Shown here piece by piece: positions 14,801 to 22,396 of a DNA stretch of 24,490 nt; within the stretch, counting starts at the first letter, position 1, and each line of letters starts with the position of its first letter. The stretch is taken from NCBI GenBank assembly GCA_016926595.1, contig JAFGOG010000399.1:1-24490 (forward strand), written 5' to 3'. Both the position numbers and the translations under genes were made by a program. Source of the DNA: Anaerolineae bacterium (GTDB taxonomy: Bacteria > Chloroflexota > Anaerolineae > JAAYZQ01). A model generated the notes under the pieces. The model was not told where the DNA came from. It saw nothing but the letters and a program-made list of their open reading frames with translations, and made no database searches.

Positions 14801-16495
14801 ATCGTTGAGCATGCCCCCGCCCTGGTTGATTTCCCCATCGGCGTTGCCGCCGGTTACGGTGAACCCGTCGAGGATGGCGGTGGCGTCGGCGCCGCTGCTG
14901 GTGAGGACGTGATAGCTGTTGTCGCCGCTGTCCACAGCCGCGCCGATGTCGCCGCTGAGGGTGGTGGGGTAACGCTGCCAGTCGCGCTGCTCACGGCTGG
15001 TTTCCACGCCGGCGAAACCGCCGTAGAGGGCCACGCCGTTCTTGAGCCCAAACGTGGCGCTGCGCAGGTCGGCGGGGCAGCTAAAGGAGACGGAGACGAC
15101 CGGGGCCCAGGCTGGGGGCATGGTCCCGCTGGTCCCGTTGACCGGCCGGAAGGCCAGCGCGGTTTCCCCGGCCGGTAGGGCGCTCAGATCGATGATGAGG
15201 TCATAGCCAAAGTTCGCCCCGTGGGCCACCGTCCCCGAAGGTTCCTGGTCGACCACGACCGGCAGGTCCGGCGGGGCAATCACGCCAGGGACCGACCAGA
15301 GCTGAAAGGTCTCACCGGGGCCAAACTGCAGGGCGCGCCCCCAGGGATCGTCGTTCCGGAAGACGGCCTGGAGGCGGATCTCGGCCAACCCCGCCGGCAG
15401 GGCCGGGTCGGTCAGATACCAATATCCCCCTGGTTCCGGCACCAGCCTGGTCACCGGGCAGTGGAGGGGGGTATAGATGCCCTGCGCCACCCAAATCTCG
15501 CTGCCGGCCACGGCGACCGCCAGCGCGTCCTGCAGATTGGCATAGGCATCCGTCCAGGAACTGCCGTCATGGGCGCCGCTCGCGCCGGCGTCTACATAGA
15601 TCACTCCAATGTATTTGAGATCGAGCTGAAAGCCTCCCTGGTCGTTGTAGGGTGCGCTCAGGTATGGGTCCGGCTGGATCCAGCCGCAGTAGCCGCCGCC
15701 AACCAGATCGACTACCTGGCTGCTGGCGTTGAACACAGCCTGGCCCGCTGCCTCATACCCCCCAAGCAAAAAGGGTTCGCTCACGGCAAAGGGCGTGCCT
15801 CTCAGGTCGATGTTCGCCACGCCGTCATCAGATCCCCAGTCCAAACAGTCCGCGGCGACCCCATAGGGCATCGAAGTGACCACAATGGTGCCGTGCGTTA
15901 AGCTGCCCATCGAGTGGGCAAAGGTCTGATCCCCGATATCGACCAGCAGCGTATAGGGATCGATGCGCACCCGGTCATAGGTGGTCCTGACGTTGGTCCC
16001 CGGGGAGGACCCCCCGGCCGTGTATTGGGCAAAGTTGGACGTCTCACCCGTGTTCACCAGGCTAAGATACTCGCTGGGGGTGCCAGCCATGTCATGGCAA
16101 TAGACGGCAAAGACCTTGCCTTGCGGATAGATGGTGTACTCGCCATCCTCCGCCGTGGGATCGGCAGCGCGAATGTCCCGACAACTGGCTGGCCCAGAGA
16201 GCTGCTGGGCCGGGATCGATCCCGCCTGGACGGTCCACACGTCAGCACCAAGCTCGACGTGGCCAGCCGGCACGACGGGTGCCGTCACCGCCAGCGACAG
16301 GTCCTCATCGCCAACGCCGGTTTCAGCGATAGCCTTGGACACTGCCTGCGCCGGGTTTGGGCTCTCGGCCACATAGGTCGCACCATCCCGGCCGTCAGCC
16401 GGCCTTTCCGGCCCTAAGCCGGCCGCCGGCAGTAAGGACAGGAACTCGACGCTCACCAGCACGACAATAAACGCCACACAAAGGATGCGTCTCAT
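8840..16495 (-). CDS. Giant secreted surface protein: GON, beta-helix, cadherin-like, DUF4397 modules
   Basis: A 2551-residue protein with a signal peptide (residues 1-28). In order, from motifs: 100-295, GON-like domain ([29 protein letters not shown]); 298-345, start of a parallel beta-helix module ([20 protein letters not shown]), interrupted by a roughly 130-residue insert and resuming at 478 ([17 protein letters not shown]); 550-730, about seven 25-residue glycine-rich helix turns ([16 protein letters not shown]) closing with DMGAYEY near 841-847; 852-1035, two tandem-95/Ig-like repeats ([18 protein letters not shown]); 1038-1235, two cadherin-like repeats ([18 protein letters not shown]); 1600-1652, a patch of nine Cys; 1835-2010, two DUF4397-like repeats; about 2420-2520, a FnIII-like module; then IYMPVILRN at 2530-2538 and a short polar tail. 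The start has AGAGGAG (16501-16507). Probably an adhesin or cell-surface/matrix protein; no catalytic site is recognised. Confidence 0.85.
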   Translation of the reverse strand: MRRILCVAFIVVLVSVEFLSLLPAAGLGPERPADGRDGATYVAESPNPAQAVSKAIAETGVGDEDLSLAVTAPVVPAGHVELGADVWTVQAGSIPAQQLSGPASCRDIRAADPTAEDGEYTIYPQGKVFAVYCHDMAGTPSEYLSLVNTGETSNFAQYTAGGSSPGTNVRTTYDRVRIDPYTLLVDIGDQTFAHSMGSLTHGTIVVTSMPYGVAADCLDWGSDDGVANIDLRGTPFAVSEPFLLGGYEAAGQAVFNASSQVVDLVGGGYCGWIQPDPYLSAPYNDQGGFQLDLKYIGVIYVDAGASGAHDGSSWTDAYANLQDALAVAVAGSEIWVAQGIYTPLHCPVTRLVPEPGGYWYLTDPALPAGLAEIRLQAVFRNDDPWGRALQFGPGETFQLWSVPGVIAPPDLPVVVDQEPSGTVAHGANFGYDLIIDLSALPAGETALAFRPVNGTSGTMPPAWAPVVSVSFSCPADLRSATFGLKNGVALYGGFAGVETSREQRDWQRYPTTLSGDIGAAVDSGDNSYHVLTSSGADATAILDGFTVTGGNADGEINQGGGMLNDAGSPTIRNVVFKGNGAQRGGGMASSGGSPTLEHVTFSDNWADMGAGMANYGGSATLRWVTFENNVAGSGGGMANYESSSTLINVTFSGNSSEGGGGMDNRYSGVTLVNVVFSGNRALFGGSGGGMQNNYSNLTLVNVTLSGNQATDDAGGMANYGGSAALTNCILWGNTSSADYSEISNWDTTTTIRHSLVHGSGGSGDGWDVSLGDDGGGNLDEDPLFVDPPASLRLQSASPAVDAGDNAALPADTADLDGDGDTAEPIPFDRAGQKRLFDATVDMGAYEYRENRPPVAVDDVAVTDEDLAVVIAALDNDDDPDGDGLIVYSVGQPEHGRAERVQDDTRIRYTPFLNFDGSDSFDYVVYDGYDGFAEATVTVVITPSDDLPLAVDDVVTTPEDEPVIIDVLANDSDPEGDSFALVTVGAPAHGTASLVGTTIRYTPALNFNGSDRFFYTLSGSGGSSVATVWVTVTPVNDLPTDIVLSNDQIAENMAPGELVGSLSAVDPDGEDSHSFGLVENPDQAFRLEVISLETAIVLDYEARAAYGLRISADDGSGRVFARELIIYVLDTNDAPTGIRLSQDSVPENAPLGTVVATLSALDPDSGDTGHTFELVAGSGDDDNRFFDVHSGHILVTQLDIDYEARTRHSIRMRVDDGHGGTYEQAFSIAVVDDPTDPALVPLGLCMAGAYPLNLIDTEHARIVIHHATLDEVTSIGCVVQGQIDVTVRGKANLNLAFAGRVNDKNQLLSDSIGGFELTVAGLTLKVAQAEIGYYLERPLLRLLQSGLYVPAEWGGLGTALNSPAIVDGSGIRLGTVEIPLPEINTKAGFSLNLRGELIPVVGGYEIKATGELTIPNIGKKKAPGSEGQECTLLASVTFYVGEEGPGMRIATHEPLQPAAVQAVRLSEITVGLSCSVGIPIDGTGFALTAVKGTVNLRPNEEYVQIEVTIATMKELGGSPLLSIEGGTRVTINPSFQLDLWGSLKVLVFTMANASATITTHSFSARLEITTFIFQATVSINAWTSQGRFHFTGSGSIRVGVDKCAWVDGPCIIGYPSCRWCRKWFIYYPCGCTWKCAVYLCLPPFSFWLPRVGCDFGEFTGGAYGFKGYAEYGGVDYGFYIDHTGKLRFGNVTRYVLVTSSQVQDYRHLARIAQLSGVSALALPGGESFILSGDDQVIIRAPIGASAPLASSGPPGLVASATTTETYNIQNPDVSFVVTADGPLAVTLIAPNGDEITPLNYSVQPTYTVAYQQVATYTQGISTTVDGSPPDDQGARLRFVSASPHPSMALVDVALDGVVLFAGVGLTDTAQADYVALTPGLHSIGVTGLSALSLSAVTGTDYTVVTLGATTPTALLLSDDNRMPAEMEQARVRFVNGGAANVDLFIGGIKAAADVPYLGVSAYRDIPAGEHLVAIQDPETGVDLSPAQTVTFEAGKVYTFISADLDEGLAWLQTLDEAYVPLYHTEYSVDQAEAGEWQVKLDGDLDQVAYAVTVLGPANPPVLREPTVDASTLDQTEVSWQLISDHKPTTMTLYITPGPITKTLTVTDTGGAPVETVVPSFEGMAIDQVTISADAQLAGETITRTLDLSTLNTGDYFLWIRAEDGVSPPVSGYLALPGSGGIDVEVAKGGYDALTQLAHAALIHVESPFPSTWTADIRTSANPAQTELYVEWDALDQPDVDMYVLHVGASPISATRVISAGGAIVQLDETGQAVGDPVGFTTVSNIEPGQWYTLSVEAQDRDTGRAVRSQEIVVSVGAGDFSLSAPALIDHVGPGDTLSFPLSLVISETLYYPEVSLAMDLAGAPYGLSAQFAGQPEGIVTLSAEQDTIDVEIAVPPSAPDGTYTLSFTGYNGALERTVQVSLRVGATAVTLLSFTGQSEGGYVILNWETAAELDSEGFHLWRSDLAPGPYTRLTSSLIPAQGSADSGASYQYIDKGAVKGSTAYYKLEEVDSSGVSTFYGPVAVWLEPSWLIYMPVILRNSQESLTTLEQKP

Positions 16496-16637
16496 GGTGA
16501 CTCCTCTTTAATTGAGCAATTGGATGCGGATTGAGCAGTAGGTGCTTGACCCGGGCAAAGGCCATGGGAACAGGGCGCGAGTTGGGTGAAAGGGCACCGC
16601 GTGGCCAGGAAAAATGAACCGATGAAACCTTAACATT

Positions 16638-16664
16638 ATTATACCACAGATTTGTCTCCCTCAA
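16638..16664 (-). promoter_or_regulatory. Extended -10 promoter for the surface protein-peptidase operon
   Basis: On the minus strand TGGTATAAT is an extended -10 with a perfect TATAAT (16643-16638). A possible -35 (TTGAGG, 16664-16659) has a short 15-base spacer, so the extended element may carry most of the strength. The leader would be about 135 bases. Confidence 0.55.
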
Positions 16665-16738
16665 CCTTAAATTTTCAGAACGATGTCCTTTAGTGCACGT
16701 TGCCTCAAATGCGCGCCAGCCAACCCAGCGTCCCACCT

Positions 16739-16767
16739 TTGACTTGTTCTCCTCTTTATGGTATCAT
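16739..16767 (+). promoter_or_regulatory. Promoter for the HEAT/TPR gene
   Basis: TTGACT (16739-16744), a 17-base spacer and TATCAT (16762-16767), preceded by TGG as in extended -10 elements. Transcription would start near 16774, giving a leader of about 180 bases before 16956. Confidence 0.6.
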
Positions 16768-16955
16768 TTTGATATAGGCATGAACAAAGCCTCGTGGTCC
16801 GCGGTGGCGCCTTCGATGACACGATCGCGGCGCAGGCCCGCCCGCCGTCAGATCGGCGCGACGGGTTTGCTGCCTGGGCGGCACGGCAACCGAACCGAGC
16901 CACACAGGCCTGCGACGGCACAAGCCAGGCACTGGCAAAGAAAGGAGACACACCG

Positions 16956-18260
16956 ATGAAGCTGTTTGACCGGATTTTCGGCAAAGGCAAGAGCAAGCCA
17001 GGAGCAAGTAAACCAAAGGCAAGCAAGCCAGGGGCCAGAGAAGCGCCAAAACAAGGACAAAACCAGGTGCAGGAATGGGTCGCCGCGCTGGCCGCCGAAG
17101 ACGCCCGCACCGGCCAGGACGCCATGGACAAACTGTGGCGGATCGGCGAACCTGCGGTGGAGCCGTTGATCGCCGCTTTGCAGAGCGACAAGGGAAATGT
17201 GCAGTTCAGGGCAGCGCGCACACTGGGGGATATCGGCGATGCACGGGCCATCGAACCGCTGATCCAGCTGTACGAAGCCACAGAGAACACCGGGGCTGCC
17301 CTGGCCCTGGGCAAGTTTGGCGACCCCCACGCCATCCCCACATTGGTAAAGCTATTGGACATCCAAAACTGGATCGGCGAAGTCAAAAAGTCGCTCGTCG
17401 CGTACGGGTCCGCTGCGGTGGAGCCGATCATGGCCTCACTCCAGGAGAAACAAGGCCCCGAATACACCTCCGCCAAGGCCAATCACATCGCCGTCCTGGG
17501 CGCGATCGGCGACCCCCGCGCCGCTGATGTCCTCAAAGCGCAGGCCACGCCGGACAAGGAGGCCCGGCTGAGGGAGGTCGCCATAGAGGCGCTTGCCAAG
17601 CTCGGCGTGCCAATCGAGGTCTCCCCAGACGAGATCGCCCAGATGAGGGAGGCGCTGCTCAGCAGCGACTATGATACCCGGAAGACGACCCTGCCCAAGG
17701 CCAGGCTGGCAGCGGGATCGATCAAGGATGCGGCCTTTCAGCGCGCCCTCCAGGCCAGCGAAAAGGTCCAGGTGGCCTATGACACGCAGCGCCAGGCCCG
17801 GTCCGGCGGCCCCATACAGGCCTGCCAGGAGGCCATCCAACTGGAGCCGCGCTTTTCCGCTGCCTATACCTGTCTGTCATACCTGCAGCGCGAGTACGTC
17901 CGGAAAGCGGACGAGGCCCTGGCGTGGGCCAAGAAAGCGACCCAGATCGACCCGCACAGCGCGGAGGCCTGGACCGAATTGGGCAAGGTCCACGTCGCCC
18001 TGGGCGATGTGGTCAAAGCGGCAGGCGCGTTCCAGCGCGTGGTGACTGTCAAGCCAGGGCACGCCAACCTGGAGCCTACTGCCAGGCTGGTCGCCGTCTA
18101 CCGTAGACTGGGGATGCAAGATGCGCTGGGCCAGGCCTTGGTCCGGCTGAATCGAGCCGGTGTGGGCCTGGACCCCAGCCAAGAAAGGGAATGGGAGCGG
18201 ATGGTCATGGCCGCCAGCGCAGCGCAGCTGCGGAAAGCGATCCAGCCAACGAAGAGCTGA
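16956..18260 (+). CDS. HEAT-repeat plus TPR protein
   Basis: A 434-residue cytosolic scaffold-type protein. Residues 1-35 are Lys/Ala/Pro-rich and disordered (KGKSKPGASKPKASKPG). Residues 40-230 contain HEAT/PBS-lyase-like repeats, for example AMDKLWRIGEPAVEPLIAAL, AARTLGDIGDARAIEPLIQL and ALALGKFGDPHAIPTLVKLL. Residues of about 275-400 contain TPR-like helices (ACQEAIQLEPRFSAAYTCL, ALAWAKKATQIDPHSAEAW, AAGAFQRVVTVKPGHANL). Both repeat types bind other proteins, so a partner-binding role is likely, but the partner is unknown. The ATG at 16956 has AGGAG (16943-16947) at a good distance. An open frame extends upstream to 16794, but it is basic, low-quality sequence without a ribosome site. It is transcribed alone, with its own promoter and a 3' hairpin at 18298-18328. 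Confidence 0.82.
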   Translation: MKLFDRIFGKGKSKPGASKPKASKPGAREAPKQGQNQVQEWVAALAAEDARTGQDAMDKLWRIGEPAVEPLIAALQSDKGNVQFRAARTLGDIGDARAIEPLIQLYEATENTGAALALGKFGDPHAIPTLVKLLDIQNWIGEVKKSLVAYGSAAVEPIMASLQEKQGPEYTSAKANHIAVLGAIGDPRAADVLKAQATPDKEARLREVAIEALAKLGVPIEVSPDEIAQMREALLSSDYDTRKTTLPKARLAAGSIKDAAFQRALQASEKVQVAYDTQRQARSGGPIQACQEAIQLEPRFSAAYTCLSYLQREYVRKADEALAWAKKATQIDPHSAEAWTELGKVHVALGDVVKAAGAFQRVVTVKPGHANLEPTARLVAVYRRLGMQDALGQALVRLNRAGVGLDPSQEREWERMVMAASAAQLRKAIQPTKS

Positions 18261-18297
18261 CGCGCCGGTGCACCCTCACCCCGCCGGTGAACCACAC

Positions 18298-18328
18298 GAG
18301 GCTGGGGCACTTTGGGTGCCCCAGCCTC
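18298..18328 (+). terminator. Perfect 13-bp hairpin after the HEAT/TPR gene
   Basis: GAGGCTGGGGCAC and GTGCCCCAGCCTC form a perfect 13-base-pair stem with a TTTGG loop, 38 bases after the stop codon. No U-tract follows, so it may be a weak terminator or an mRNA-stabilising end. Confidence 0.65.
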
Positions 18329-18428
18329 GCCCATCCTGTCCATCCTGAGAATCGTGTCAACCCCACGTGCACACCAGCCATCTCCGACAACACGCGATCA
18401 CTTCCGGCCCACTCTTGGGAAAAGCCTT

Positions 18429-18457
18429 TTGACTGGACGAGACAAACCGAGTATACT
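18429..18457 (+). promoter_or_regulatory. Promoter for the SGNH hydrolase gene
   Basis: TTGACT (18429-18434), a 17-base spacer and TATACT (18452-18457), five of six matches in each box. Transcription would start near 18464, well before the coding start. Confidence 0.6.
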
Positions 18458-18732
18458 GGTGTTGAGAGGATCTCAAACCGCCACCCCGTCTGCTTGTTGC
18501 CCGACGTTATCGGTGGGCTGGTGGGCTTGATGCGGCCTGTTGGTGAAAAAGCCCTGGCCAAGACCTCAAATACGGCACTGAGCAAGTAACAGAGGCTAGA
18601 GGATAATTGATGAACAGGTACTCCAGCGAGCCATCGCGCGTATTGTTGCCGTCGCGCAGCCTCGTTGCGTGATCCTCTTGGCTCCGGCGGGCTTTGAAAC
18701 CCCTAGGCTCTTGTGTAAAGAGGCAAAAGCAC

Positions 18733-19698
18733 ATGAAATTGGACCGCGCCTGGTTTGAACGGCATCGAACGCTTCTGCGTCGCCTGGCGCTTTTTTTTGT
18801 GCTGCAATGGGCGATGATCAAGTGGCTTGAATACATGAGCCGTCGCCCCGCCCCGGACAGCCCACTCCAGTACGTGCACGGTGGTAAAAAAGAGCCCCAC
18901 GATGGCAAACGGGTCATCGTCTGCGTCGGCGACAGCATCACCCGCGGCGAGGTCAGCTACAACTATGTCGAGCTGCTCCAGGCGCGCCTGGGCGACCGGT
19001 TCGAGGTGATCAATGCCGGGATCAACGGCGAGGTCTCTTACGACGTCTTGCAGCGGCTGGGCCAGGTGATCGCCTGCCGGCCCGACCTGGTGACGGTCTT
19101 GATCGGCACCAACGACGCCAACGCGTCCATCGCCGACAAAGGCGCGCTGTGGATGATGCAATATCGTAGCCTGCCGTTCAAGCCCTCGATCGCCTGGTAC
19201 GAGGAAAACATGGAGGCGATCGTCGAACGGCTGCTGGGCGAGACCCGGGCGCGCATCGCCCTGCTCTCTTTGCCCCCCGTCGGCGAGGATCTACAGAGCC
19301 GGCCGGTGCGCACGACGCGCTGGTTCAGCGAGGTGGTGCGCCGGGTGGCGCGGCGCTACGGGGTGGCCTATTTGCCCGTTTTCGAGCAAATGACCGACTA
19401 TCTCACCGAGCACCCGCCGGCGGAAGCCCTGGAGCACGAAAAATGGAGATGGGATTCGGTGAAAGCGATTTTTGAGGAAAAGATCCTGGGCGTCGAACTG
19501 GACGAGGTCGCCCAACGCCGGGGGTTGGTGCTGCACTCGGACATGCTGCACCTGAACAGCCGGGGGGCGACGCTCATCGCCGACCTGATCGAGAGCCTGG
19601 TACGTCATGTTGAGGCCGACGACCGCCCGGAGCAGGTCTTTACCATCGGTGCCGCTTCCTTTGCCGAACCGATCAGCCCGGCGCACGTCCGGTCGTGA
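18733..19698 (+). CDS. Membrane-anchored SGNH/GDSL hydrolase
   Basis: A 321-residue esterase/acyl-hydrolase of the SGNH fold. An N-terminal membrane segment (LALFFVLQWAMIKWLEYM, residues 18-35) probably anchors it. Block I is GDSIT with nucleophile Ser68. Block II is NAGINGE. Block III is GTND at 125-128. Block V is DMLH with Asp270 and His273. All four conserved blocks are therefore present, which supports an active enzyme. Substrates of the family include lipids, acetylated sugars and peptidoglycan; none can be chosen here. The ATG at 18733 was preferred over a TTG at 18694 because it has AGAGG upstream. It has a promoter at 18429. Between blocks III and V there is a longer helical region (residues 150-255) than in minimal family members. 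Confidence 0.85.
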   Translation: MKLDRAWFERHRTLLRRLALFFVLQWAMIKWLEYMSRRPAPDSPLQYVHGGKKEPHDGKRVIVCVGDSITRGEVSYNYVELLQARLGDRFEVINAGINGEVSYDVLQRLGQVIACRPDLVTVLIGTNDANASIADKGALWMMQYRSLPFKPSIAWYEENMEAIVERLLGETRARIALLSLPPVGEDLQSRPVRTTRWFSEVVRRVARRYGVAYLPVFEQMTDYLTEHPPAEALEHEKWRWDSVKAIFEEKILGVELDEVAQRRGLVLHSDMLHLNSRGATLIADLIESLVRHVEADDRPEQVFTIGAASFAEPISPAHVRS

Positions 19699-19831
19699 TC
19701 ATGAAGGTGGAGGACTAGGCACCTAACCACCAGTCGTCCTGACCAGGGGAAACCTGGCAGATTTTGACACCTTTTGTACTGGTAGTGGCAGCCTTTTTGT
19801 GGTGTCATACACAAAATGGAGGTTACAGGCC

Positions 19832-20260
19832 ATGGAAAAGAAAAACGTGTTGACCAAGATACTGGCAATCATTGGCACGGTGTTGGTGTGGTTTCCCATC
19901 CTGGCGCCGATCTTGCTTGGTTTTGCCTCGCTCATAGGCGATGGCATTTTCCGCTTCGACTATCTGATGCCGGGCGAGCTTTTCCCGGTTGCCCTGGTGG
20001 GCAGCGGGCTGCTGCTGTGGGCCGCCCTGCGGGCACGCTCGCAGCGCACAGTCATCGCCTGGGCGCTCGGCATTGCCGTGGTCACGCTCGTTGGCAGCCA
20101 GGCGCTGGCTGTGGTCACCGGGCTGGCCTCCGGTGAGACGGAGCCAAATGGTTGGCAGTGGGCACTGGTCGTAGCGGTATTCGCTGTCTACGTCCTCGCC
20201 GTGGTAGCCATCGGCGTCGGCGGGATAGTGCTGCTGATCCGCCTGTACAAAAAGAACTGA
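19832..20260 (+). CDS. Four-helix integral membrane protein of unknown function
   Basis: A 142-residue hydrophobic protein with four predicted membrane segments: about 9-34 (ILAIIGTVLVWFPILAPILLGF), 51-66 (LFPVALVGSGLLLWAAL), 74-94 (VIAWALGIAVVTLVGSQALAVV) and 109-137 (LVVAVFAVYVLAVVAIGVGGIVLLI). It ends in a basic LYKKN, suggesting a cytoplasmic C-terminus. No conserved polar motif points to transport or catalysis, and I do not recognise the family. The ATG at 19832 has GGAGG 9 bases upstream; the earlier in-frame start at 19799 lacks one. It is followed by a GC-rich hairpin region at 20287-20336, so it is likely a single-gene unit. Confidence 0.65.
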   Translation: MEKKNVLTKILAIIGTVLVWFPILAPILLGFASLIGDGIFRFDYLMPGELFPVALVGSGLLLWAALRARSQRTVIAWALGIAVVTLVGSQALAVVTGLASGETEPNGWQWALVVAVFAVYVLAVVAIGVGGIVLLIRLYKKN

Positions 20261-20286
20261 CCCCTAGAGCCCAGGCATCGGATAAT

Positions 20287-20336
20287 GGGGATCCCCCAGC
20301 AAGTTGGGGGGCTGGCCCGAACAAGTTCGGGGATCC
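20287..20336. repeat. Nested inverted repeat after the membrane protein gene
   Basis: Two small hairpins (CCCCCA...TTGGGGG and CCGAAC-AA-GTTCGG) lie between outer arms GGATCCCC and GGGGATCC, giving a possible three-way RNA structure. It may terminate transcription of the upstream gene or be a small repetitive element. Confidence 0.5.
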
Positions 20337-20367
20337 GGCGCATGGGGATCTGACTGACAGGATGTAA

Positions 20368-20937
20368 ATGAGGAGATACATGATACATTACGTAACTAGA
20401 TTTGTCGTGGTTTTATCTTTGATCATTGTTTTGTTCGCCGCGGCTTGTTCCACAACCAGGCCAGAGCCGACTGCGGCGAACGCCAACCCGGCGCCGTCGT
20501 CCTACGACGACCCCTTTGCCTATTGTGCGGCCGTGGGTACCGTCGACGCCCCCGACGCGCGCTACAACGGCCCCGAGATGCCCGATGCGATCGTGGCGGG
20601 GCTGGTGGCGCAAGGGATCGTCTCGGCCGACGCCCCGGCGGAATTCATCAAGAGCGGGGTGTGGCGGTGTATGGATAGCCAGGTGTGGGTGTGCCATTTT
20701 GGCGCCAACCTGCCTTGCCAGGAAAAAGCCGACACGTCGCAGGAGCCAACCGCGGAGATGACAGACTTTTGTGTGGCCAACCCCAACGCAGAGGTGATCC
20801 CTGCCGCGGTGACCGGACGGGCCACCGTGTACGAGTGGAAGTGCGCCGCCAGCAAGCCGGAGGTGGTGCGCCAGGTCTTCCAGGCCGATCCACAAGGGTT
20901 CCTGGCCGACTTTTGGTATCAAGTGGCCGCGAAATAG
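20368..20937 (+). CDS. Predicted lipoprotein of unknown function, four or more cysteines
   Basis: A 189-residue lipoprotein. A basic N-terminus (MRRYM) and a hydrophobic stretch (FVVVLSLIIVLFAAAC) end in a lipobox with Cys at about 27. The next 20 residues are a flexible linker. The mature part contains evenly placed Cys residues (FAYCAAVG, VWRCMDSQVWVCHFG, LPCQEK, DFCVAN, WKCAASK), which suggest disulfides in an extracytoplasmic fold. It also has Trp/Phe-rich ends (QGFLADFWYQVAAK). I do not recognise the family by name. The start could also be the ATG at 20380, which has GAGGAG close upstream. A strong terminator follows at 20967-21003, so the unit ends here. Confidence 0.7.
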   Translation: MRRYMIHYVTRFVVVLSLIIVLFAAACSTTRPEPTAANANPAPSSYDDPFAYCAAVGTVDAPDARYNGPEMPDAIVAGLVAQGIVSADAPAEFIKSGVWRCMDSQVWVCHFGANLPCQEKADTSQEPTAEMTDFCVANPNAEVIPAAVTGRATVYEWKCAASKPEVVRQVFQADPQGFLADFWYQVAAK

Positions 20938-20966
20938 GCATCTGCGTTTTGATCCGTTCTCACCAC

Positions 20967-21008
20967 GCCGCCCAACACCGGCTCCAGCCGGCCGTTGGGC
21001 GGCATTTT
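20967..21008 (+). terminator. Rho-independent-type terminator after the lipoprotein gene
   Basis: GCCGCCCAAC (20967-20976) pairs with GTTGGGCGGC (20994-21003), with an inner CCGGCT/AGCCGG stem, followed by ATTTTC. It lies 30 bases after the stop codon. Confidence 0.75.
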
Positions 21009-21013
21009 CATCA

Positions 21014-21042
21014 TTGACAACAAAGCAAACTCGCTGTATTAT
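21014..21042 (+). promoter_or_regulatory. Strong promoter for the methyltransferase gene
   Basis: A perfect TTGACA (21014-21019), 17-base spacer and TATTAT (21037-21042). Transcription should begin at about 21048-21050, immediately before an in-frame ATG at 21051. A 6-bp hairpin (GGGAGT/ACTCCC, 21054-21071) would sit at the very 5' end of the RNA. Confidence 0.75.
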
Positions 21043-21122
21043 ACAAACAAATGGGGAGTGTGAAGACTCCCGAAGATGCCCGGTCAGAAAAGCCGTTTGG
21101 CATCCAAGAGGGGACGGACAGA

Positions 21123-21983
21123 ATGAGGGGCTCCATCCTGGATGGTTTTGCTTATCGTGTGCTCAAGGCGTGGTCTCACGACCACAACCGGGCAACCAAC
21201 GAGCAGATTTCTGCACGGGCTGAGGATGAAGCCTACGATGCATCGAGCCCGCGTTCGTTTCTTAGCCATGTTAACCGCTACTTTGAACTGGACTATAGAG
21301 GCCAGTCGGTCATCGATGTCGGCTGTGGAAAAGGCGATTTGACCATCATGTTGGCCAAATCTGGAGCGCGAAGGGTCGTCGGCGTTGACATTGATCCGGA
21401 CCGCATCGCGGCCGCACGTCGAATCGCCCAAGCGGAGGGGGTCGCCGACCTGGTTTGTTTCAAGTGCACCGATTTTGTGACCGCGTACCGTTGTGACGCC
21501 CCATTTGATATCGTGCTCTGTCAAAGCGCTTTCGAGCACATTCTCTCTCCGCTCGCTTGTCTGCTCAAGATCCACGCGTGCCTGACGCCAGGTGGCGTGT
21601 TTGTTACGGTGTTTGGACCGCTGTGGTGGAGTCCCTATGGAGCCCACATGCGGGGATTTACCCCCATCCCTTGGGTTCATTTCCTCTTCCCCGAGCGGGT
21701 CGTGCTGCGAGTCAGGAGAGAGTGCTATCGTCCCAACGATGATGCGGGCTGCTACGAAGAGATTCGGGGACATCTCAACCGGATCACGGTCGGCAGATTC
21801 AAACGTGAGGCAGCCGCGGCGGGATTCACCATCGAGACGATACGTTTGAACCCTCCCCAAGATCAGGGCAGGTATCGATTGGCTAACGCTATTGTGAACG
21901 CAATTCCATTTCTTCAAGAATTAGGTTCACTCCAGTTGCTCGCCGTCCTTAGAAGACCCTCACAACTCGAGTACTCCCGGTAG
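21123..21983 (+). CDS. Class I SAM-dependent methyltransferase
   Basis: A 286-residue methyltransferase (310 if begun at 21051). Motif I VIDVGCGKGD (residues 63-72) binds S-adenosylmethionine, VVGVDIDPDRI supplies the acidic residue for the ribose, and DIVLCQSAFEHI and LTPGGVFVTVFG are the following conserved strands. The C-terminal third (WWSPYGAHMRGFTPIPWVHFLFPE) is an aromatic-rich insert seen in ubiquinone/glycan-type small-molecule methyltransferases, so the substrate may be lipid or sugar, but this is a guess. I chose 21123 because GAGGGG lies 10 bases upstream and a 5' hairpin precedes it. A leaderless start at 21051 is a real alternative because the promoter fires just before it. Codon use looks slightly less GC-rich than neighbours. 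Confidence 0.82.
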   Translation: MRGSILDGFAYRVLKAWSHDHNRATNEQISARAEDEAYDASSPRSFLSHVNRYFELDYRGQSVIDVGCGKGDLTIMLAKSGARRVVGVDIDPDRIAAARRIAQAEGVADLVCFKCTDFVTAYRCDAPFDIVLCQSAFEHILSPLACLLKIHACLTPGGVFVTVFGPLWWSPYGAHMRGFTPIPWVHFLFPERVVLRVRRECYRPNDDAGCYEEIRGHLNRITVGRFKREAAAAGFTIETIRLNPPQDQGRYRLANAIVNAIPFLQELGSLQLLAVLRRPSQLEYSR

Positions 21984-22118
21984 GCCACGTTTTCAACGTG
22001 ACTCTCCACTGATCTGCAACGATCCCCGGTCAGAAACGTATAGTAAGTGATCTGGAGACCATTTGGAGCGCGCTCGGGAAGCGTTCGATGTGTTCGACAG
22101 CCGCCGGGCCGGTCCAAG

Positions 22119-22138
22119 TGGTACCTGTTGGTACCTGT
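22119..22138. repeat. Tandem 10-base direct repeat
   Basis: TGGTACCTGT occurs twice head to tail, 19 bases before the -35 box of the promoter at 22157. It may be a small duplication or a pair of regulator half-sites. Confidence 0.5.
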
Positions 22139-22156
22139 CTGGAACTGGCCCCATCG

Positions 22157-22185
22157 TTGACAGAATCGCGGGTTGGTTGTATTAT
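22157..22185 (+). promoter_or_regulatory. Strong promoter for the DUF937 gene
   Basis: A perfect TTGACA (22157-22162), 17-base spacer and TATTAT (22180-22185), the same boxes as at 21014. The leader to the GTG at 22397 would be about 205 bases. Confidence 0.7.
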
Positions 22186-22396
22186 AAAGCTAGACATAAG
22201 TGTGGCGCTTTGCGCCGATACTCAACGGCGAGTAAAACGGCAAAAAGGTGATGACGATAGTGACAGCACCAGAAGGCCATTCTGTTGGCATAGAGGCCGA
22301 CTCGCCGTCTTGACCACCAGCGGGATCTGGCCTGACTGATATGCGACAGGACAAATCACTCTGCCGCGCAGTTTATAGAATCAAAAGGAGAATCAT

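Larger units (their letters stand above)
18261..18732. other. Intergenic region and long leader of the SGNH hydrolase gene
   Basis: About 470 bases hold the 3' hairpin of the HEAT/TPR gene (18298-18328) and a strong promoter (18429-18457). That leaves a leader of about 270 bases before the ATG at 18733. A 20-codon frame (18610-18672) after AGAGGA could encode a leader peptide but has no other support. No known riboswitch pattern was recognised. Confidence 0.5.
21984..22396. other. Intergenic region before the DUF937 gene
   Basis: About 410 bases. A weak hairpin (CACGTT/AACGTG, 21986-22000) follows the methyltransferase stop and may end transcription. A tandem 10-base repeat lies at 22119-22138 and a strong promoter at 22157-22185. 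A 20-codon frame starting with ATG near 22249 (MTIVTAPEGHSVG) is present but unsupported. No gene is recognised. Confidence 0.5.

Noticed and set aside
18610..18672. 20-codon leader peptide before the SGNH hydrolase
   Set aside because: It has an AGAGGA upstream but no run of regulatory codons and no following attenuator hairpin that I can recognise.
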